Source: DATDAW01 sp036525185
Lineage (GTDB): Bacteria; Verrucomicrobiota; Verrucomicrobiia; Chthoniobacterales; DASVRZ01
DNA length: 64,000 nt
Assembly: GCA_036525185.1 (NCBI GenBank)
Contig: DATDAW010000034.1
Coordinates: 1 to 64,000, forward strand
Direction of reading: 5' to 3'
Shown here: piece after piece, positions 25,964 through 35,051 of the stretch
Numbering within the stretch: the first letter of the stretch is position 1
Layout: each line of letters begins with the position of its first letter
Position numbers and translations under genes: made by a program
Notes under the pieces: model-generated
What the model saw: only the letters and a program-made list of their open reading frames with translations
Told to the model about the DNA's origin: nothing
Databases searched by the model: none

Positions 25964-26965
25964 ATGAAAAAATACGCCTCCTCGACCGATGTGGCCCGCC
26001 TCGCCGGAGTATCACAATCGGCCGTCTCCCGGACTTATAAACCCGGTGCGAGTGTCTCCGAGGAAACGAGGCGCAAAGTTCTGGAGGCAGCGAAAAAGCT
26101 TCACTACCGGCCGAGCATGATCCCGCGGATCATGCTGACCCATCGGTCAAACCTGGTCGCAATCGTTATTGGGGGCATGTACAACCCGTTTTATGCGACT
26201 GTGCTGGAGCGGTTCACGGTAAAACTGCAGGAAACGGGACACCAGGTATTGCTGGTGCACGTCGAGAGTGGACACTCGCTGGATGCGGTCATTCCTCGCC
26301 TGGCGAGTTATCGGGTGGACGCCATCGTGAGTGCGCTGGCGATCTTGTCGCCTGAATCGGCAGACGACTTGGCGCGGCTTAAAATCCCCGTCGTTTCTTT
26401 CAACACGCCGGTAAAGAACGAATGGGTTTCCTCAGTGTCCTGCGATAATGCCGGCGGAGCGCTTCAGATCGCAGACCTGTTTCTCGAACGCGGCGCCCGG
26501 AGATTCGGTTATATAGGAGGGCCGTCTGACAGCCCGGCGAACGAGGAGCGCCTTGCCGGTTTTCGCGAGCGACTCACCGAGCGGGGCATTAGCGAAATCG
26601 CTGTCGTCGAAGCGGATTTCCGTTACGAGGGCGGCTTCCAGGGAGTCGTGGAGATGTTTAGTAAACCGAATTCACCGGATGCCATTTTTTGCGCGAACGA
26701 TCTTGTTGCGATCGGTGCTATCGACGCCCTGCGCAAAAAGATTGGGTTGAGGGTGCCTGACGATGTCCTGGTCGCCGGTTTTGACGACATTCCGGAGGCG
26801 TCCTGGGCCGCCTACGACCTTACGACTTTTGTGCAGGACGCGCCGCGAATGGTGGACGAAGCATTGTCGATCCTTCACGCTTCGATTGCTGCGAACGCGT
26901 CGGTTGGCGAAGTCCGCATTGTCATTCCTGCAAAACTCGTCGAGCGCGGCACGACACGGCGATAA
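25964..26965 (+). CDS. LacI-family transcriptional regulator
   Basis: The 333-residue protein has an N-terminal helix-turn-helix (STDVARLAGVSQSAVSRTYKPGASVSEETRRKV region, about residues 7-41), a hinge helix and a periplasmic-binding-protein-like effector domain (AIVIGGMYNPFYATVLERF to GFDDIPEASWAAYDLTTF). It sits directly behind the polyol dehydrogenase gene and is the natural candidate for binding the three palindromes upstream, which would make the locus self-regulating. The effector is probably a sugar, polyol or sugar phosphate. Confidence 0.92.
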   Translation: MKKYASSTDVARLAGVSQSAVSRTYKPGASVSEETRRKVLEAAKKLHYRPSMIPRIMLTHRSNLVAIVIGGMYNPFYATVLERFTVKLQETGHQVLLVHVESGHSLDAVIPRLASYRVDAIVSALAILSPESADDLARLKIPVVSFNTPVKNEWVSSVSCDNAGGALQIADLFLERGARRFGYIGGPSDSPANEERLAGFRERLTERGISEIAVVEADFRYEGGFQGVVEMFSKPNSPDAIFCANDLVAIGAIDALRKKIGLRVPDDVLVAGFDDIPEASWAAYDLTTFVQDAPRMVDEALSILHASIAANASVGEVRIVIPAKLVERGTTRR

Positions 26966-27075
26966 ACTGGAAGACGAAAAAGTTATCAAACGGCTGTGGC
27001 ATTCTTGGTTTGTAACGATCAAGCAATTTTTATCAGCGGATATTGCATTCGTGTACGACTTTACTAGGGTCGCGC

Positions 27076-28986
27076 ATGACTGAATCCTGGGACATTCCGT
27101 CCGCCATTTCGCTTTACAGTATTGATCGCTGGGGGAGCGGCTATTTTTCCATCAACGACAAGGGCAACATTAGCGTGATGCCCTCGAAGGACGAAGCGAA
27201 AGCGATCGACCTCGTGGAAGTCATCGACGACGCGCGCAGCCGTGGGTTGACGTTTCCGATGGTGATCCGGTTCCAGGATTTGCTGCGGCATCGGGTGGAG
27301 ACGATCAACAAAGCTTTTCAGGACGCAATTGCGGGGGCTGGTTACAAAAATGTCTACAAAGGGGTTTTCCCGATCAAAGTCAACCAGCTGCGCGAGGTCG
27401 TCGAAGAGATCGTCGACGCTGGTTTGCCGTATCATTTCGGCCTCGAAGCTGGGAGTAAACCGGAGCTTCTCGCAGCGCTTGCGGCGCATGAGGATCCGGA
27501 GAGCCTCATTATTTGCAACGGCTACAAGGATTCCGCGTATGTCAGCGCTGCGCTTCTCGGCCTAAAACTCGGCAAACAGGTCATCATGGTCGTCGAAAAG
27601 TTCGAGGAAGTTCGCCAGATTCTCGCCATTTCGAAGAAGGAAAAGATTGAGCCGATGATCGGATTCCGTGTTCGTCTTCAGGCTAAAGGCTCGGGCAAGT
27701 GGGCTACCAGCGGCGGCGAAAACGCCAAGTTCGGCCTCTCTACGGCCGACCTTGTTGCCGCGTCGGAACTCCTTAAAAAAGAAGGACTGGCGCATTGTCT
27801 GCGACTTGTCCACTTCCATGTCGGCTCGCAGGTGCCGGACATCGGGGTTATCAAACGCGCCGTCCGTGAAGCGGCCCGGTTCTACGCGAAACTGGCGAAA
27901 ATGGGTCACACGATGGGCTTTCTCGATGTTGGGGGCGGTCTCGGAATCGATTACGACGGATCGCGAACGTCATTTGACAGCTCGATGAATTATTCGACGC
28001 AGGAATACGCGCGCGACATCGTTTACCATATCGGCGACGTGTGCGATTCGGAGGGTGTCGAGCATCCGACCATCGTGAGCGAAGGCGGGCGGGCAATTGT
28101 GGCGCATCATTCCGTGCTGTTGGTCGAGGCATTTGGATCGATCGAAAAGAGTCCCAGCAATCGTCGTGTCGAACTTGAAGCGGACGCTCCGAAGCCGGTC
28201 GCCGATATTTTGGAGATTCAGAAAACCCTGACACGGCAAAATCGGATGGAGAATCTGCACGACGCCCAACAGATTCGCGAACAGGCGCAGTCGATGTTTG
28301 ACCTCGGACTGCTTGAGCTTGAGCACAAGGCGAAAATCGACACGGTCTACTGGCAGATCGCGACGGAAATTGTCGCCCATTGCAAGGGCTTGCGTTATGT
28401 CCCGGAGGAAGTGAAAGAACTCGAGACGGCTTTGGGAGATCAGTTCTTATGTAATTTTTCTGTTTTCCAATCGCTCCTCGACCACTGGGCGCTCGGGCAG
28501 CTTTTCCCGATCATGCCGGTGCATTATCTGGACCAACCGCCCGAGCGGAACGCGACGCTGGTGGATATCACCTGCGATTCTGACGGCAAGGTTAGCAAAT
28601 TCATCGACCTGGAGGACGTGAAAGGCACGCTGGCGCTTCATAAGTTGGAGCCGGGGAAACCTTATTACCTCGGGTTCTTCCTGATGGGCGCCTACCAGGA
28701 TATTATGGGTGACATTCACAACCTCTTCGGCCGTGTGAACGAAGCTCACGTTTTTCTCGACGAAGATGAAGAGGACGGATTTTACATCGAGGAAACCATC
28801 GAAGGCAGCACTATTGGCGCCGTGCTCGGCATGACCCAGTGGGACCAAAACGAGTTGATCCGGCTGATAAAACTGCAGGTCGATGCGGCTATCAAGAGCG
28901 ACCGGCTGAAGCCCAACGAAGCGATGCGTTTGCTCGGAAATTACGAAAAGGCATTGAAGGATTACACGTACCTGACGTTCAACTGA
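27076..28986 (+). CDS. speA: Biosynthetic arginine decarboxylase
   Basis: PLP enzyme converting arginine to agmatine, the first step to putrescine without ornithine. The start giving MTESWDIPSAISLYSIDRWG is preceded by AGGG and yields 636 residues, normal for SpeA. The PLP lysine is in FPIKVNQ, the phosphate loop in DVGGGLGIDYDGS, and the second catalytic region in the QDIMGDIHNLFG block. It lies immediately upstream of argH, so arginine-using and arginine-making enzymes are neighbours. Confidence 0.95.
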   Translation: MTESWDIPSAISLYSIDRWGSGYFSINDKGNISVMPSKDEAKAIDLVEVIDDARSRGLTFPMVIRFQDLLRHRVETINKAFQDAIAGAGYKNVYKGVFPIKVNQLREVVEEIVDAGLPYHFGLEAGSKPELLAALAAHEDPESLIICNGYKDSAYVSAALLGLKLGKQVIMVVEKFEEVRQILAISKKEKIEPMIGFRVRLQAKGSGKWATSGGENAKFGLSTADLVAASELLKKEGLAHCLRLVHFHVGSQVPDIGVIKRAVREAARFYAKLAKMGHTMGFLDVGGGLGIDYDGSRTSFDSSMNYSTQEYARDIVYHIGDVCDSEGVEHPTIVSEGGRAIVAHHSVLLVEAFGSIEKSPSNRRVELEADAPKPVADILEIQKTLTRQNRMENLHDAQQIREQAQSMFDLGLLELEHKAKIDTVYWQIATEIVAHCKGLRYVPEEVKELETALGDQFLCNFSVFQSLLDHWALGQLFPIMPVHYLDQPPERNATLVDITCDSDGKVSKFIDLEDVKGTLALHKLEPGKPYYLGFFLMGAYQDIMGDIHNLFGRVNEAHVFLDEDEEDGFYIEETIEGSTIGAVLGMTQWDQNELIRLIKLQVDAAIKSDRLKPNEAMRLLGNYEKALKDYTYLTFN

Positions 28987-28992
28987 CCAGCT

Positions 28993-29077
28993 AGTTTTCA
29001 GGCCCCAGTTTTCAGATTCTTAGGTGGAAAGCGGGAGGCGCGTATTCTGAAAACTGAAAAATCGAATCCTGAAAACT
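28993..29077. repeat. Intergenic two-part hairpin between speA and argH
   Basis: Two adjacent arms AGTTTTCAGG (28993-29002) and CAGTTTTCAGA (29006-29016) pair perfectly with CCTGAAAACT (29068-29077) and TCTGAAAACTG (29046-29056). The T-run that follows (CTCGTTTT) is weak. The built-up pattern of short A-rich words resembles the elements at 6546-6640 and 47345-47426. Confidence 0.55.
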
Positions 29078-29083
29078 CGTTTT

Positions 29084-30454
29084 ATGCTTCGTGGCCGCTT
29101 TAAAACCGCAACTTCAGAAACCCTCCGTAAATATTCCGAGTCAGTTTCTTACGACTGGCGTCTGTTTCGCCATGACATCCGTGGCTCGATTGCCCACGCC
29201 ACGGCATTGAAGGCCGCCGGCTTGCTCACAGAAAACGAGTTGGGACAAATCGAGGCCGGCCTAAAATCCATCGAGGCCGATATTTCATCCGGAAATTTCG
29301 AATGGAAGATCGAGCTCGAAGATGTCCACATGAACATCGAATCGGAGCTCACACGGCGCATCGGTCCCGCAGGCGCAAAGTTGCACACGGCTCGTTCGCG
29401 AAACGATCAGGTCGCGACGGACATCCGGCTGTATTTGCGTGATGAGATCACCGAAGTGCAGCAGGGCATCCACGATCTTCAGTCGGCACTCGTCGCGCTT
29501 GGTGAGTCTAACGTGGACGTCATCATGCCTGGTTACACGCATTTACAACGCGCTCAGCCTGTGTTGCTTGCGCACCACTTGCTTGCCTATGTCGAAATGC
29601 TGGGCCGGGATTGGCACCGGTTGCTTGACGCCGGCAAACGCATGAATGTTCTTCCGCTCGGTTCGGGGGCTATTGCGGGTTCAACCATTTCGCTCGACCG
29701 CGAACTCGTCGCCCGATTGCTGGGTTTCGACTCCGTTTCACACAACAGCATGGATGCCGTGAGCGACCGCGATTTCGCGGTTGAAATTGTTTCCGCGCTC
29801 GCCCTGCTGGGTGCGCATCTGTCGCGTTTGAGCGAAGACGTCATTTTGTGGGCGTCGTCGGAGTTCAAGTTTATTACTTTGAGCGACGCCTACACAACGG
29901 GTTCCAGCTTGATGCCGCAAAAAAAGAACCCCGATGTGGCCGAGCTCACCCGAGGCAAAACGGGGCGTCTCTATGGCAACTTGATGGCGCTCCTCACAAC
30001 GCTCAAAGGCATTCCCATGACCTACAACCGTGACATGCAGGAAGACAAAGAGCGCATTTTTGACTCCGTCGACACGGTTAAAGCTGCGCTCGAAGTCTTT
30101 GCTGGGATGATGTCCGAGGTGATGGTCCATGGCGACCGGCTCGCAGCGGCGTCGGACGATTGGAATCTTATCGCGACGGATTTGGCGGATTATTTGGTTA
30201 AAAAAGGCGTGCCATTCCGGCACTCGCACGAGGTGATCGGTGGACTGGTCGCGTTGTGCAATGAACGCGGCGTTGGATTGGCCGATCTGACCCTCGAAGA
30301 CTACCAGAAAGCCGCGCTGGAATTCGATTCGGACGTTTACAAGCTCCTCAACCCTCGCGCGTCGCTCGAAGCGCGCACATCCATCGGCGCGCCGTCGCCG
30401 GAGAACGTGGGCGCCGAACTTGCACGCTGGCGCGATTTGTTGGAAAGGAAGTAA
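29084..30454 (+). CDS. argH: Argininosuccinate lyase
   Basis: Last step of arginine synthesis: argininosuccinate to arginine and fumarate. The 456-residue protein carries the fumarase-superfamily signature GSSLMPQKKNP, plus the HTARSRNDQVATD and GYTHLQRAQP blocks that bind substrate. No argG is nearby. The NUDIX gene begins two bases after its stop codon, so the two are co-transcribed. Confidence 0.96.
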   Translation: MLRGRFKTATSETLRKYSESVSYDWRLFRHDIRGSIAHATALKAAGLLTENELGQIEAGLKSIEADISSGNFEWKIELEDVHMNIESELTRRIGPAGAKLHTARSRNDQVATDIRLYLRDEITEVQQGIHDLQSALVALGESNVDVIMPGYTHLQRAQPVLLAHHLLAYVEMLGRDWHRLLDAGKRMNVLPLGSGAIAGSTISLDRELVARLLGFDSVSHNSMDAVSDRDFAVEIVSALALLGAHLSRLSEDVILWASSEFKFITLSDAYTTGSSLMPQKKNPDVAELTRGKTGRLYGNLMALLTTLKGIPMTYNRDMQEDKERIFDSVDTVKAALEVFAGMMSEVMVHGDRLAAASDDWNLIATDLADYLVKKGVPFRHSHEVIGGLVALCNERGVGLADLTLEDYQKAALEFDSDVYKLLNPRASLEARTSIGAPSPENVGAELARWRDLLERK

Positions 30455-30456
30455 CC

Positions 30457-31128
30457 ATGGCTGACAACAACCACGCGAAATGGGTCAACGATCCCCGAGT
30501 CAAAACTCCTGCGAATGATGGAATTACAGGAGATCATCCCGGTTGGGAAACGGTATCGCACGAACTGCAATACGACGGTCCCTATGCCAAAGTTTTCCAT
30601 GATTTCGTCCGGACGCCAACTCGTCCCGAAGGAGTAATGTGGACGGTTGTCCGGCGAAAATATGCGGTGGCGGTTGCCCCCCGGACCGAGGATGGAAAAT
30701 GGCTGCTTGTGCACCAGGAGCGAATTCCGATCCGACGGGCGATTTGGGAATTTCCGGCGGGGCAGATCGAGAACGCGGACGAATCCGGAGAGAACGGTGA
30801 TCCCATTGCCCGGCAGGCGGTTATCCAGGCTACGGCCTGGCGGGAATTGAGGGAGGAAACCGGCTGGACGTCCGGCCCAGCGTCCCGTTTGGAATCGCTG
30901 GGAATTTTCTATTCGTCAGCGGGCTTTACGGATGAGCATTGTTATCTGTTTTTTGCGGATGGCGTTGTCCTGCATGCCGAGGGGTCATTGCCGGATGAAC
31001 ATGAACGAATCGTCGAATGCCGGGCATTTACGACCGAGGAACTGGTGGGAATGATTGCCTCGGGTGAAATCCGCGACGCGAACACATTGGCGTGTTTTGC
31101 AAGGCTGACAGCGCTGAAGAAGGTATAG
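30457..31128 (+). CDS. NUDIX hydrolase, ADP-ribose pyrophosphatase-like
   Basis: A 223-residue NUDIX protein. The box is recognisable (WEFPAGQIE ... AWRELREETGW), but the stretch between the GQIE part and RELREETG is about a dozen residues longer than the canonical 23-residue box. The hydrophobic N-terminal strand region and GIFYSSAGFTDEHCYLFF after the box are like ADP-ribose/nucleoside-sugar pyrophosphatases. A good purine-rich ribosome site (GGAAAGGAAG) sits inside the argH end. Substrate not assignable. Confidence 0.88.
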   Translation: MADNNHAKWVNDPRVKTPANDGITGDHPGWETVSHELQYDGPYAKVFHDFVRTPTRPEGVMWTVVRRKYAVAVAPRTEDGKWLLVHQERIPIRRAIWEFPAGQIENADESGENGDPIARQAVIQATAWRELREETGWTSGPASRLESLGIFYSSAGFTDEHCYLFFADGVVLHAEGSLPDEHERIVECRAFTTEELVGMIASGEIRDANTLACFARLTALKKV

Positions 31129-31154
31129 CGAGTGAGAGAATCTTAACGACAGGC

Positions 31155-32066
31155 CTACGCAAGGGCGTATCCCCGCAGAAACTCGGACGCGGACATTGGC
31201 TTTCTGCCTTCAGGCTGGACAATTTCCAATTCGACGGATCCCGAATTTCCTGCGATCACGAGCCGTGATTTGCCGGCATCCAGGATTTTTCCCGGTTCAC
31301 CTCGGCATTCTACGATGTGAGCCTGATGGATTTTCAGTTTTCGTCCATCTGGCAACACCGTGAATGCTCCCGGCCAGGGATGCATGGCGCGGATTTGGCG
31401 TTCGATAAAATCCGCGGGTTGCTTCCAATCGATCCGTCCGGAATCACGGTCCAGCTTTCCACAATACGTGGCCAACGAATTGTCCTGAGGAATTCGTTCA
31501 GCTTTCCCGGCAGCAATCAGGTCGAGACTTTCCTGCAAAATACCGGGCCCGAGCAATGCCAGTCGATCGTGCAGCGAACCGGCCGTTTCCGTTGGACCGA
31601 TGGGGATTTCGTGCTTCAGAATCATGTCACCGGTGTCGAGGCCGGCATCCATTTGCATGACGGTGATCCCGGTCACGGGTTCTCCGGCCAAAATCGCGGC
31701 GTTAATGGGTGACGCGCCACGGAACTTGGGCAGGAGCGACGCGTGCAAGTTCAAGCACCCTTGAGGTGGCATGTCCAAGAGGGACTTGGGCAAAATCTGG
31801 CCGTAAGCCATTACGACGATGATTTCCGGGCCCAATGCCCGGATCTCGGCAAGTGCCTCGGGAAGACGGACTTTCACGGGTTGCAAAACCGAAACACCCG
31901 CCTCGCCAGCGAGAATTTTTACCCGTGGTGGCGTCAGAATCTGGCGGCGTCCCACTGGCCTGTCGGGCTGTGTGACAACGCCGACCACATCATGTTTCGG
32001 CGTCGCGAGGAGCCATTCGAGCGTCGGCAAACCGATCTCGCCGGTGCCCATGAAAACCACCCGCAT
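31155..32066 (-). CDS. fmt: Methionyl-tRNA formyltransferase
   Basis: Formylates initiator Met-tRNA using 10-formyl-tetrahydrofolate. The 303-residue protein has the N-terminal VVFMGTGEIGLPTLEWLL, the formyl-binding block NLHASLLPKFRGASPI and VMQMDAGLDTGDMI, and an OB-like C-terminal domain. It is the last gene of a minus-strand unit behind the zinc-ribbon protein and adenylate kinase genes; def is not adjacent. Confidence 0.95.
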   Translation of the reverse strand: MRVVFMGTGEIGLPTLEWLLATPKHDVVGVVTQPDRPVGRRQILTPPRVKILAGEAGVSVLQPVKVRLPEALAEIRALGPEIIVVMAYGQILPKSLLDMPPQGCLNLHASLLPKFRGASPINAAILAGEPVTGITVMQMDAGLDTGDMILKHEIPIGPTETAGSLHDRLALLGPGILQESLDLIAAGKAERIPQDNSLATYCGKLDRDSGRIDWKQPADFIERQIRAMHPWPGAFTVLPDGRKLKIHQAHIVECRGEPGKILDAGKSRLVIAGNSGSVELEIVQPEGRKPMSASEFLRGYALA

Positions 32067-32077
32067 TTGTCGAAAAG

Positions 32078-32323
32078 TTACAAGCCTCCCATGCCTAGTC
32101 TGAGCTGGCCTGGTTGCGGACGTCGCCGTTGCTGCGCTGCGGCGACGATTTTTTCGGCAGCGGTGACTTCACGCTGGCCGACTGAATCGCCGCACTGTTT
32201 GCAGAGATAATCGAAAATCTCTTTGCCCGGGAGCACGAGCAGGAGCCGTTCGCGAACAGGCATGGCGTTTTTGCACCGATTGCAATAGAGACTGGAGGCA
32301 GTGAGTGATTCGAATTGTTTCAT
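32078..32323 (-). CDS. Small zinc-ribbon protein of unknown function
   Basis: An 81-residue protein with two CxxC pairs (Cys14/17 and Cys41/44) that can form one zinc ribbon, and a basic, Gln/Arg-rich tail (QQRRRPQPGQLRLGMGG). It lies 11 bases upstream of fmt and 15 bases after the adenylate kinase gene, so it is part of that operon. I do not recognise the family; the basic tail suggests nucleic-acid or ribosome contact, which is speculative. Confidence 0.75.
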   Translation of the reverse strand: MKQFESLTASSLYCNRCKNAMPVRERLLLVLPGKEIFDYLCKQCGDSVGQREVTAAEKIVAAAQQRRRPQPGQLRLGMGGL

Positions 32324-32338
32324 CGATCGTGAGAAGGG

Positions 32339-32947
32339 TCAAAATGTCGCTGGGGGCAGGATTTTCTCTTTGTGGAGCGTCTGCAGGATGTCGTAGAGCA
32401 CGGCGACTGGTGGCTTGCACGCGTCGATTTTTTTAACCAAATCCGGCCCGTAATGGTCGATCAACGGCCGGCTCTCGGCTTGGTATGTGGTGATTCGTTT
32501 CGAAATGACTTCATCGGACGCATCGTCGAGGCGGTTGTCTTTGAGGGCACGTTTTTGAAGGCGCTTAGCGAGCTCGTCGTAACTGTCGCCAACCGACAAA
32601 TGAAAAACGCGTACCACCTCGATGAGCGGTTCCATCAACTCTGCCTGATGCACATTCCGTGGAATGCCATCGAGGACTAAAAAGTCAATGTCCGGCTTGA
32701 ACGTGTGGGCGCGCACCACATCTTCGATACGCGCTTGCCAGAGTTGCACGGTCACCTCATCCGGGACGAGCTGTCCCTTGCTGGAGTATTCGAGGAATTT
32801 CTGTCCCAGGGATGTCCGGGTGTCGAGCGACCGAAAAACATCGCCGCAGGCACAATGAAAAAAACGAGGAATAGTGCCGAGTGTGTGGCCTTGAGTGCCT
32901 TTGCCACTGCCGGGTGCACCGAAAATGAGGATAGTCTTGTAACGCAT
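32339..32947 (-). CDS. adk: Adenylate kinase-type nucleoside monophosphate kinase
   Basis: Starting at MRYKTILIFGAPGSGKGTQ the product has 202 residues; an upstream open frame reaching 33364 overlaps the divergent foldase gene and is not family-like. The P-loop GAPGSGKGTQ, the NMP-binding arginine region, DGIPRN (usually DGFPR) and RLDDASDEVISKR are present. The LID is the short type without zinc cysteines. Adenylate kinase is most likely; another NMP kinase is possible because the DGIPRN variant is unusual. Confidence 0.85.
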   Translation of the reverse strand: MRYKTILIFGAPGSGKGTQGHTLGTIPRFFHCACGDVFRSLDTRTSLGQKFLEYSSKGQLVPDEVTVQLWQARIEDVVRAHTFKPDIDFLVLDGIPRNVHQAELMEPLIEVVRVFHLSVGDSYDELAKRLQKRALKDNRLDDASDEVISKRITTYQAESRPLIDHYGPDLVKKIDACKPPVAVLYDILQTLHKEKILPPATF

Positions 32948-33098
32948 GTCTTCCAACTGGGAGGAGCGGCAAAGGTTCCTGCTGATGGCTGGAGCCGCAA
33001 GCTCAAAAAGCAATCTGCATCTCCTTGCTTGACAGGTCAGCCGTGCCAAATACGGTTTCGCGATCGTCCCGCCTCGTCGGGAGCCATATTGCTTGCCC

Positions 33099-34079
33099 AT
33101 GTTCATTCCTCGTTTCGCGCGCCCCTGTTGCACTCTAATCATCGGCTTTTCGCTAGCCACCTCCGCTTTTGCTGACCCTGAAGTGCTGGATGGAATTGCC
33201 GCAGTGGTCAACAAAGAGGTTGTCACTTTCTCTGAGGTCCGCGAAATCGTTGCCAGCCGTGAGCGGTCGCTTCGTGGGATGTATTCTGGCCAGGATCTGG
33301 ATGAAAAAATCAGAGCGCTCCGTTTGGCCGCGCTCCAGGAGCTCATTGACCGACAGTTGATCATTCAGGATTTCAACAAGAACGGCTACAAGCTGCCGCC
33401 GTATGTAATAGACGAACACATCAAAACGATCATTCGAGAGGAGTTCGGAGGCGATCGTGGCGCGTTTGTTCGTACGCTTCAGGCGCAGGGCTATACGCTC
33501 ACAAAATTCAAGGAGGCGGAGCGCGACAAGATCATTGTGCAGGCGATGCGCGCTCAGAAAGTGAAAGTCGACACGGCCGTTTCACCGGTTCAAGTCCGCG
33601 AATATTACGACAAGAACCGCAAGGAATTTGCCACGAACGAGTCCGTTCAGCTTCGGATGATCGTCATCCCGACGGAACCTATCGACGGCTCTGGCAATGC
33701 CGAATCTCAGCGCCGGTTGATGGATGAAATCCGCCAGAAAGCGAAAAATGGGGCGGACTTTGCGAAACTCGCACAGCTTTATTCGCAGGACAGTTCGGCG
33801 GAAGTGGGCGGGGACTGGGGATGGATTGATAAGAAGACATTGAATCCACAGATGACCGAGATCGCGTTTGCGGTGCCCACGGGTGGGGTCAGCGATGTTT
33901 TTGAGATGGCTGGCAATTATTATTTGCTCAAAGTCGATGGACGGAAGGAACCCATTTATGTGCCGTTTGATCAAGTCAAAGGGGCCATCGAAAACAGATT
34001 GAAACAAATTGAGCGGCAGGAAGCCACCGAGAAATGGCTCAAAACCCTCCGGGACAAGGCCTACATCAAGCGGTTCTGA
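33099..34079 (+). CDS. SurA-like periplasmic peptidylprolyl isomerase
   Basis: A 326-residue exported chaperone. A signal peptide ends after SLATSAFA; a SurA N-terminal domain (VLDGIAAVVNKEVVTFSEV, and the helical part with LIDRQLIIQDF) is followed by one parvulin domain (VQLRMIVIPTE to YYLLKVDGRKEP, about residues 185-285). SurA of enterobacteria has two parvulin domains, so this is the shorter form. It assists outer-membrane protein folding. pdxA follows, the same order as surA-pdxA in many bacteria. Confidence 0.87.
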   Translation: MFIPRFARPCCTLIIGFSLATSAFADPEVLDGIAAVVNKEVVTFSEVREIVASRERSLRGMYSGQDLDEKIRALRLAALQELIDRQLIIQDFNKNGYKLPPYVIDEHIKTIIREEFGGDRGAFVRTLQAQGYTLTKFKEAERDKIIVQAMRAQKVKVDTAVSPVQVREYYDKNRKEFATNESVQLRMIVIPTEPIDGSGNAESQRRLMDEIRQKAKNGADFAKLAQLYSQDSSAEVGGDWGWIDKKTLNPQMTEIAFAVPTGGVSDVFEMAGNYYLLKVDGRKEPIYVPFDQVKGAIENRLKQIERQEATEKWLKTLRDKAYIKRF

Positions 34080-34160
34080 TCCGGAAAAGTCTGACTCCTG
34101 CTCTTAATCCAAGGCCTGCTTTGATGGGGAAGCAGGACGCGGCTGGATCGACTAAGAAGT

Positions 34161-35051
34161 ATGGGCAAGATTAGGCTCGCTATTACCCTCGGCGACACGG
34201 CTGGAATCGGGCCGGAAGTTGTTCGGGCTGCGCTGAAAAGCGCACCTCCCGATGTTGAAATTCGGCTTCTCGGTGAATTGCCTTCGGCGATTTGCGGTCA
34301 ACCCACGGCCAAGACCGCTCGAAGCGCGGTTGAAGCGCTCGAAGAAGCCGCGCGGCTGGCAATTTCTGGCGGAGTCGATGGTGTCGTCACGGGGCCCGTC
34401 GGCAAACACCAATTGTACGAGGCAGGTTTTCGTTATCCGGGCCAGACGGAATTCTTTGCTGCGCGTGCTGGAGTGGAAAATTTTGCCATGTGTCTCACGG
34501 GCGGCGGACTTACAGTGGCCCTCGTCACGGTTCACGAACCGCTCTCAAAAGTTCCAGGCATGCTCCGGCGGGAAGAAATCGTTCGTGTGGGCAAATTGCT
34601 GGCGGATCATTTGCGTCAACGCGGGATCGCTTTGCCCAGAATCGCTGTCGCCGGCCTTAATCCGCACGCGGGAGAAGGTGGCGCGATCGGGTGTGAAGAA
34701 ATCGACATTATAGCGCCTGCGACCAGCGATCTGAAAGAGAGCAGAGAAACCATTTACGATGGGCCATTTTCACCGGACATTGTTTTCCACCAGGCGGTCC
34801 GGGGTGCTTGGGATGGCGTCCTGTGCATGTATCACGATCAGGGCCTTATTCCGTTGAAACTTCATGCTTTTGACGAAGGCGTAAATGTAACACTTGGCCT
34901 GCCATTCGTTCGCACAAGTCCCGACCATGGCACGGCGTTTTCGATTGCAGGGAAAGGGATTGCCAACCCCTCCAGCATGATCGCCGCGATTAATCTGGCA
35001 GTGGCCCTTATTCGAGGTCCTTCTTTGCTGAATTCGCCAGCTTATCCTTAA
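34161..35051 (+). CDS. pdxA: 4-hydroxythreonine-4-phosphate dehydrogenase
   Basis: NAD-dependent enzyme of the DXP-dependent pyridoxal phosphate pathway. The 296-residue protein begins IRLAITLGDTAGIGPEVV and has VTGPVGKH, the metal-binding LNPHAGEGG and MYHDQGLIPLK blocks, and RTSPDHGTAF. At about 296 residues it is somewhat shorter than the usual 320-330. Its 3' end overlaps the convergent secreted-protein gene by about 44 bases. Confidence 0.94.
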   Translation: MGKIRLAITLGDTAGIGPEVVRAALKSAPPDVEIRLLGELPSAICGQPTAKTARSAVEALEEAARLAISGGVDGVVTGPVGKHQLYEAGFRYPGQTEFFAARAGVENFAMCLTGGGLTVALVTVHEPLSKVPGMLRREEIVRVGKLLADHLRQRGIALPRIAVAGLNPHAGEGGAIGCEEIDIIAPATSDLKESRETIYDGPFSPDIVFHQAVRGAWDGVLCMYHDQGLIPLKLHAFDEGVNVTLGLPFVRTSPDHGTAFSIAGKGIANPSSMIAAINLAVALIRGPSLLNSPAYP

